From an uncultured Solobacterium sp. (GTDB lineage Bacteria; Bacillota_I; Bacilli_A; Erysipelotrichales; Erysipelotrichaceae): a DNA stretch of 9,844 nucleotides. The position numbers and the translations under genes were made by a program. Under the pieces are notes generated by a model. That model did not search any database. It was not told the origin of the DNA and saw nothing but the letters and a program-made list of their open reading frames with translations. How positions within the stretch are numbered: position 1 is the stretch's first letter; each line of letters begins with the position of its first letter. The stretch is from contig URYK01000068.1 in assembly GCA_900552125.1 (NCBI GenBank), positions 1 through 9,844 on the forward strand, given 5' to 3'. Below are positions 6,791-9,844 of this stretch, in pieces.

Positions 6791-6819
6791 TAGAATTATC
6801 AAACGATGCATGATATAAT
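6791..6819 (+). promoter_or_regulatory. Predicted extended -10 promoter of the HAD-lacX unit
   Basis: TGATATAAT (6811-6819) is a perfect extended -10 element. The -35 region (TAGAAT, 6791-6796, 17-base spacer) is poor, as is common for extended -10 promoters. The transcript would begin near 6826, which excludes the in-frame ATG at 6806 as a start for the downstream gene. Confidence 0.6.
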
Positions 6820-6844
6820 TGATATGTGTGAAATGAGGGATAAA

Positions 6845-7633
6845 ATGAATCAGGAAATAAAAGCTTTTTTCTTTGATGTAGATAATACTCTGTATACGCA
6901 TCGAATACATGATTTTCCAGAAAGTACAAAAACGATGCTAGTAGAGTTAAAAAACAAAGGATATCATATTGCAATAGCAACAAGCCGTTGTCGGTATGAA
7001 GTGCAAAATCTGCCATCGTTTTTTAGAAAATTTCCATTTGATGCGGAAATTTATGATGGGGGAGCTTTAGTTATGGAAGAAAAGAAGCTATTATTTAAAA
7101 ATCCATTACATAAAGAACAGATACAGCGATTGATTACTTACTGTGAGAAGGAACAGATTCCTGTTAGATACTCTACTTTTGATCAGGATTATTTTACAAC
7201 GAAATGTTCAGCTGATATAAGAGATAAGTTCTTTAAATTATATCTAAATATGCCAAATGTGAAGAGGTACGAGGATGAAGAAGTATTTAATATGCTGGCA
7301 TATCCTTCTAATGCAAAACAGAAAGAAACAATATGTGAACTGATGCAAGATGTAAATATTATTCATCATACTAGTGATACTTTGGAAATAACAGCTAAAA
7401 ATGTTGATAAAAGCAAAGCAGTTGAAACATTATGTGAATATTGGGATATTCCGCTTACCTCTATCGTTTGTTTTGGCGATGGAGCTAATGATGTGGAGAT
7501 GCTGAAGAAAGCTGGTATTGGCGTAGCAATGGGAAATGGCAATATTGTTGCGAAAGAAGCAGCTGATTATGTATGTAAGGGAATAGATGAAGACGGGTTG
7601 TGTTTATTTTGCGAATCCATGAATTGGCTATAA
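6845..7633 (+). CDS. Cof-type HAD-IIB family hydrolase
   Basis: This is a cytosolic haloacid-dehalogenase-type phosphatase, likely acting on a sugar phosphate or similar small phosphate ester; the substrate cannot be read from the sequence. Numbered from the ATG at 6845 (262 residues), motif I is DVDNT (11-15, nucleophile D11 and acid/base D13), motif II is ATSR with S47, motif III is probably K189 in the DKSKA segment, and motif IV is GDGAND (211-216). A type IIB cap of about 100 residues lies between motifs II and III. The start at 6845 is preferred over the ATG at 6806 because AGGGA (6836-6840) precedes it, the homologous region starts there, and the predicted -10 lies between the two ATGs. 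The epimerase gene follows after 31 bases without a terminator, so the two are probably one operon. Confidence 0.88.
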   Translation: MNQEIKAFFFDVDNTLYTHRIHDFPESTKTMLVELKNKGYHIAIATSRCRYEVQNLPSFFRKFPFDAEIYDGGALVMEEKKLLFKNPLHKEQIQRLITYCEKEQIPVRYSTFDQDYFTTKCSADIRDKFFKLYLNMPNVKRYEDEEVFNMLAYPSNAKQKETICELMQDVNIIHHTSDTLEITAKNVDKSKAVETLCEYWDIPLTSIVCFGDGANDVEMLKKAGIGVAMGNGNIVAKEAADYVCKGIDEDGLCLFCESMNWL

Positions 7634-7664
7634 CTACTTCATGAAATAAAAAGGAGATGAGAAC

Positions 7665-8528
7665 ATGAAGATAAAAAATAATCGTTATGAGGTAACTTTT
7701 TGTACTAAAGGTGGTGAAATCGAAAGTTTTACAGATTTAGAGACAGGAATCCAATATATGTGGCAGGGTCATCCAGATTATTGGACAGGAAAAAATCCTG
7801 GTTTATTCCCACTTGTAGGAAATACATTAGATGGCACATATGAAATAAATGGAAAAACTTATTCTATGAAGAATCATGGTCTGATTCGTTATGCGACACT
7901 TACTTGCGTAAAAGAGGATGAGAAAGAAGTTGTCATGGCACTGGATAGTGATGAAGAAACAAAAAAAAAATACCCATTTGATTTTCACTACGAAGTTGCA
8001 TATACACTAGAAGACAATCAATTAACGATTGCTTATCGAATAACAAATACAGGAACAGAAGAAATGCCATTTACATTTGGTCTGCATCCGGGATTTAACT
8101 GTCCATTATGTGAAGGTGAATCTTTTGAAGATTATACATTAAGGTTTGATCACACAGAAAAGATGAAACAGCTAATATTTGATGGAGAAAAGAAAAAACC
8201 TTATGCATTAGCTGATGTAGAACTTGATCATATTCCATGTAGCTATGATTTAATTGAAAAATATTTAACATTAATTTATAAAGGAGCGAAAAGTTCTCAT
8301 TTAACTTTATCTGGTCCAAAAGGTCATGGGGTTAAGATTTCTATTACCGGGTACCCTTATCTGGCTATTTGGACAGCGAAGAGAGGTGCTCCATTCATCT
8401 GTCTAGAACCATGGTATGGTCATGCAGATTTCTCAGAGGTGAAAGAAGATTTCTATCATCGTGAAGGAACTATGATTTTATCCCCATCTAAAACATTTAC
8501 GACTGCATATACAATTCAAGTATTTTAA
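7665..8528 (+). CDS. Aldose 1-epimerase family protein (LacX-like)
   Basis: Galactose-mutarotase-like proteins interconvert alpha and beta anomers of free aldoses; LacX-type members may act on other sugars or hexose phosphates, so the substrate is open. The 287 residues form one beta-sandwich domain. Recognisable positions are NPGLFPLVGN (44-53), H71 in KNHGLIR, H141 in FGLHPGFN as the likely proton donor, and E248 in ICLEPWYGHAD as the likely base. The length is usual for the LacX branch and shorter than GalM (about 340). GGAG (7653-7656) gives a normal start. It lies in the HAD unit, just ahead of nagB, which has its own promoter. A run of ten As (7961-7970) codes for lysines near residue 101 and may be prone to slippage. 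No clear terminator follows. Confidence 0.88.
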   Translation: MKIKNNRYEVTFCTKGGEIESFTDLETGIQYMWQGHPDYWTGKNPGLFPLVGNTLDGTYEINGKTYSMKNHGLIRYATLTCVKEDEKEVVMALDSDEETKKKYPFDFHYEVAYTLEDNQLTIAYRITNTGTEEMPFTFGLHPGFNCPLCEGESFEDYTLRFDHTEKMKQLIFDGEKKKPYALADVELDHIPCSYDLIEKYLTLIYKGAKSSHLTLSGPKGHGVKISITGYPYLAIWTAKRGAPFICLEPWYGHADFSEVKEDFYHREGTMILSPSKTFTTAYTIQVF

Positions 8529-8541
8529 TAACATCATTTTA

Positions 8542-8570
8542 TTGAAAATGCGCTTACAAAATGATATCAT
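8542..8570 (+). promoter_or_regulatory. Predicted promoter of nagB
   Basis: TTGAAA (8542-8547) and TATCAT (8565-8570) each match five of six consensus bases with exactly 17 bases between. The start site near 8577 gives a leader of about 26 bases with AGGAGG at 8588-8593. GATATCA occurs twice nearby (8563-8569 over the -10 and 8582-8588 in the leader), spaced 19 bases apart, which may form an operator pair. Confidence 0.65.
8545..8558 (+). promoter_or_regulatory. cre-like CcpA operator over the nagB promoter
   Basis: The 14 bases match the cre consensus TGWAARCGYTWNCW at 11 positions, and the right half GCGCTTACA is perfect. The site overlaps the -35 and the spacer of the predicted nagB promoter, the classic position for CcpA repression. 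Binding is inference. Confidence 0.5.
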
Positions 8571-8602
8571 TATGATGTGTAGATATCAGGAGGGATTTAG
8601 AA

Positions 8603-9325
8603 ATGAAAGTTATTGTAGTTAAAGATTATGATGCAGTCAGTGAAGAAGCATTCAAAGTAATGAAAGAAGTCGTGACTGCAAAGAAAGATGCAGTGCTAGG
8701 TTTAGCAACAGGGTCAAGTCCTATTGGACTTTATAAAAACATGATTAAAGATCATAAGGAAAATGGAACTAGCTATGCACAGTGCCAGTCTTTCAATCTT
8801 GATGAATATGTAGGAATCGATCGTAATCATCCAGAATCTTATTGGACATTTATGCATGAAAATCTATTTAAAGGAATTGATATTCCAGAAGAAAATGTTC
8901 ATGTTCCATACGGAAGTACAGCTGAAGACTGCGTAGCTTATGAAAAAGCAATGGAAAATGTAAGTGTAGATATTCAGGTATTAGGTATCGGTGGTAATGG
9001 TCATATCGGATTTAATGAACCAGGTACTCCATTTACTGAAGAAACTCATATCGTAGAATTGACAGAAAAAACACGTTCTGACAATGCTCGTTTCTTTGAT
9101 AATGATATTAATCAGGTTCCAACTCATGCGATCACTATGGGGATTGCGACAATCATGAAAGCAAAGAAAATTTTACTAGTTGCTTCTGGTGAAAATAAAG
9201 CTGATGCAGTTGCAGCAATGGTTAATGGAAAAGTTGATCCAGCTTGTCCAGCAAGTGTATTACAGAACCATGCTGATGTAGTAGTAATCGTAGATGAAGC
9301 TGCAGGTTCTAAATTGAATAAATAA
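8603..9325 (+). CDS. nagB: Glucosamine-6-phosphate deaminase
   Basis: NagB converts glucosamine-6-phosphate to fructose-6-phosphate and ammonia, feeding amino sugars from NagA into glycolysis. The 240-residue length is that of the short Gram-positive type, lacking the C-terminal extension seen in the allosteric E. coli enzyme (266). Visible motifs are the phosphate loop GLATGSSP (33-40), D67 in FNLDEY as the probable general base, GNGHIGFNEPG (131-141) with H134 and E139 of the ring-opening machinery, and THAITMGIATIM (174-185). The asparagine before GHIGFNEP, in place of the enterobacterial aspartate, is usual for Bacillus-type NagB. AGGAGG (8588-8593) lies nine bases before the ATG. It is a single-gene unit with its own promoter, cre-like site and terminator. 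Confidence 0.97.
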   Translation: MKVIVVKDYDAVSEEAFKVMKEVVTAKKDAVLGLATGSSPIGLYKNMIKDHKENGTSYAQCQSFNLDEYVGIDRNHPESYWTFMHENLFKGIDIPEENVHVPYGSTAEDCVAYEKAMENVSVDIQVLGIGGNGHIGFNEPGTPFTEETHIVELTEKTRSDNARFFDNDINQVPTHAITMGIATIMKAKKILLVASGENKADAVAAMVNGKVDPACPASVLQNHADVVVIVDEAAGSKLNK

Positions 9326-9361
9326 GCTGAAGAAAAATAAAAGTGATTCAATTCACATATT

Positions 9362-9400
9362 AATATAAAAACAGCACGATTTTTGTGCTGTTTTTATATT
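9362..9400 (+). terminator. Very strong terminator after nagB
   Basis: AATATAAAAACAGCAC (9362-9377) pairs perfectly over 16 bp with 9385-9400, with the loop GATTTTT. The 3' arm itself supplies the T run. The A run on the 5' arm would make it work in both directions. Confidence 0.9.
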
Positions 9401-9452
9401 AAGTATCACTTCTATTATATAGTATATCATAAAGCTAATCTGAATATCAGTC

Positions 9453-9481
9453 TTGTATGCTAGAAAAATCATATATATGAT
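9453..9481 (+). promoter_or_regulatory. Predicted promoter with palindrome over the -10
   Basis: TTGTAT (9453-9458) and TATGAT (9476-9481) are 17 bases apart. The -10 is overlapped by ATCATATATATGAT (9468-9481), a perfect 14-base palindrome, which could be an operator. The next 76 bases up to the small gene hold no other clear signal beyond an alternative weak -10 (TATAAA, 9514-9519). Confidence 0.4.
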
Positions 9482-9557
9482 ATGTATGTAAAGAGATAGA
9501 TATATTAGTTGAATATAAAATGGGGTTTGATTAAGAATGACTAAATAAAAGGAGGGA

Positions 9558-9713
9558 ATGAATCAAAGTCAGAAAAACATTGTAGATAAACTAAATAAAG
9601 ACAATAAATTTTTAGCCGAAGGACATAAATCCTGGATTAGTTATTCTAAAGGGAGAATCTTAATTAATATTTTAATAGTATTAGTATTGTTACTATTAAT
9701 ATTATCTCAATAA
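9558..9713 (+). CDS. Small single-pass membrane protein, unknown function
   Basis: A 51-codon ORF begins at an ATG immediately after AAAGGAGGG and ends in TAA. The N-terminal 33 residues are polar and mostly basic, with many Lys and Asn and a WISYSKGR segment. Residues 34-49 are a nearly unbroken run of Ile, Leu and Val ending two residues before the C-terminus, so the product looks tail-anchored with its N-terminus in the cytoplasm. The SD core (GGAGG, 9551-9555) leaves only two bases before the ATG, closer than usual; no other in-frame start fits. A terminator follows within 20 bases, and a possible promoter lies upstream, so this is a self-contained unit. I do not recognise the family. The hydrophobic helix is too short and the head too polar for a typical secreted toxin peptide, though a type I toxin cannot be excluded. 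Confidence 0.65.
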   Translation: MNQSQKNIVDKLNKDNKFLAEGHKSWISYSKGRILINILIVLVLLLLILSQ

Positions 9714-9730
9714 GATTCGTTAGCTCTAAT

Positions 9731-9762
9731 AGAAAAGCACTATTTGTCGTAGTGCTTTTCTT
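9731..9762 (+). terminator. Terminator after the small membrane protein gene
   Basis: AGAAAAGCACTA (9731-9742) pairs perfectly with TAGTGCTTTTCT (9750-9761) around TTTGTCG. The 3' arm carries the T run, and the stem would also work on the opposite strand. Confidence 0.85.
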
Positions 9763-9774
9763 ATAATTGTTAAT

Positions 9775-9844
9775 ACCACGTGCTATGCACGTGGTCAGGG
9801 TTTCACTGAAAGAAAAAAACACCTCATGATATAATACTGATGAT
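9775..9844 (+). mobile_element. Possible left end of an IS200/IS605-like element (partial)
   Basis: A GC-rich hairpin, ACCACGTGC (9775-9783) with GCACGTGGT (9787-9795) and a TAT loop, stands out from the AT-rich surroundings just after TTGTTAATA. It has no T tract, so it is not a terminator. Subterminal hairpins of this kind mark the left end of IS200/IS605 elements, which insert 3' of short T/A-rich targets. About 30 bases later comes an extended -10 promoter (TGATATAAT, 9827-9835, with CTGAAA at 9806-9811), as expected ahead of a transposase gene. The window ends before any coding sequence, so this rests on structure and position alone. A REP-like palindrome is the main alternative. Confidence 0.4.
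9806..9835 (+). promoter_or_regulatory. Extended -10 promoter at the right edge
   Basis: TATAAT (9830-9835) with TGA directly upstream is a perfect extended -10, and CTGAAA (9806-9811, four of six) lies 18 bases before it. The gene it serves lies beyond the window. Confidence 0.5.

Noticed and set aside
6806..6844. ATG 6806 as the start of the HAD gene
   Set aside because: The predicted extended -10 (6811-6819) lies downstream of it. ATG 6845 has an SD and matches the family start.
6632..7016. Two overlapping minus-strand ORFs across the nagA-HAD gap
   Set aside because: They are antisense to the 5' end of the HAD gene and its promoter, run through the terminator hairpin at 6738-6777, and have no protein-like features.
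8533..8565. Inverted repeat ATCATTTT/AAAATGAT as a terminator for the LacX-like gene
   Set aside because: The loop is 17 bases and no T run follows. The sequence is better explained by the nagB promoter and cre-like site.
9537..9548. Three-codon ORF (ATG ACT AAA TAA) ahead of the small membrane protein gene
   Set aside because: It has no SD and is too short to support beyond chance.
1..9844. CRISPR array, tRNA, rRNA or prophage genes
   Set aside because: I saw no regularly spaced repeats, no tRNA-like cloverleaf and no phage structural or integrase motifs on either strand.

Overview
The window is AT-rich, uses the standard code with strong AGGAGG-type ribosome binding sites, and has every convincing gene on the + strand. 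An iron-sulfur assembly pair limited to a SufC-like ATPase and one short SufB-like protein, next to a flavodiiron oxygen/NO scavenger, suggests a strictly anaerobic low-GC Firmicute. A gut clostridium or a member of the Erysipelotrichia would fit, but that placement is inference. Most of the window looks like core metabolism.

Layout. (1) 96-1898: promoter, a 5' leader with an unusual hairpin between the Shine-Dalgarno sequence and the start codon, then smsC-smsB (SUF-like minimal Fe-S system), then a terminator. (2) 1935-3941: an overlapping pair of membrane PH-domain genes of the YdbS/YdbT type. (3) 3963-5278: a well-formed promoter, an FprA-type flavodiiron protein, and a terminator. (4) 5304-6599: a cre-like CcpA site, a second palindrome, a promoter, nagA and a terminator. 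(5) 6600-6777: no ORF, but a possible promoter, two hairpins and a second strong terminator; this is a small-RNA candidate. (6) 6791-8528: a Cof-type HAD phosphatase and a LacX-like aldose epimerase, probably co-transcribed. (7) 8542-9400: a promoter overlapped by a cre-like site, nagB and a very strong terminator. (8) 9453-9762: a self-contained unit with a promoter and palindrome, a 51-codon single-pass membrane protein gene and a terminator. (9) 9775-9844: a GC-rich 9-bp hairpin followed by an extended -10 promoter, resembling the left end of an IS200/IS605-like element that runs off the window.

How the genes work together. NagA and NagB are consecutive steps of amino-sugar use: GlcNAc-6-P to GlcN-6-P plus acetate, then to fructose-6-P plus ammonia. 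They are transcribed separately but both carry cre-like sites, which suggests shared carbon-catabolite control. The HAD phosphatase and the aldose epimerase between them would also act on sugars or sugar phosphates, so 5.3-9.4 kb reads as a loose sugar-handling region. The Fe-S assembly pair and the flavodiiron protein both suit an anaerobe that must make and protect Fe-S enzymes, but they are separate transcription units with the PH-domain pair between them.

I see no clearly new multi-gene system. The points most worth following are the hairpin-bridged ribosome binding site of smsC, the possible small RNA at 6645-6777, the small membrane protein gene at 9558-9713, and the hairpin at the right edge.
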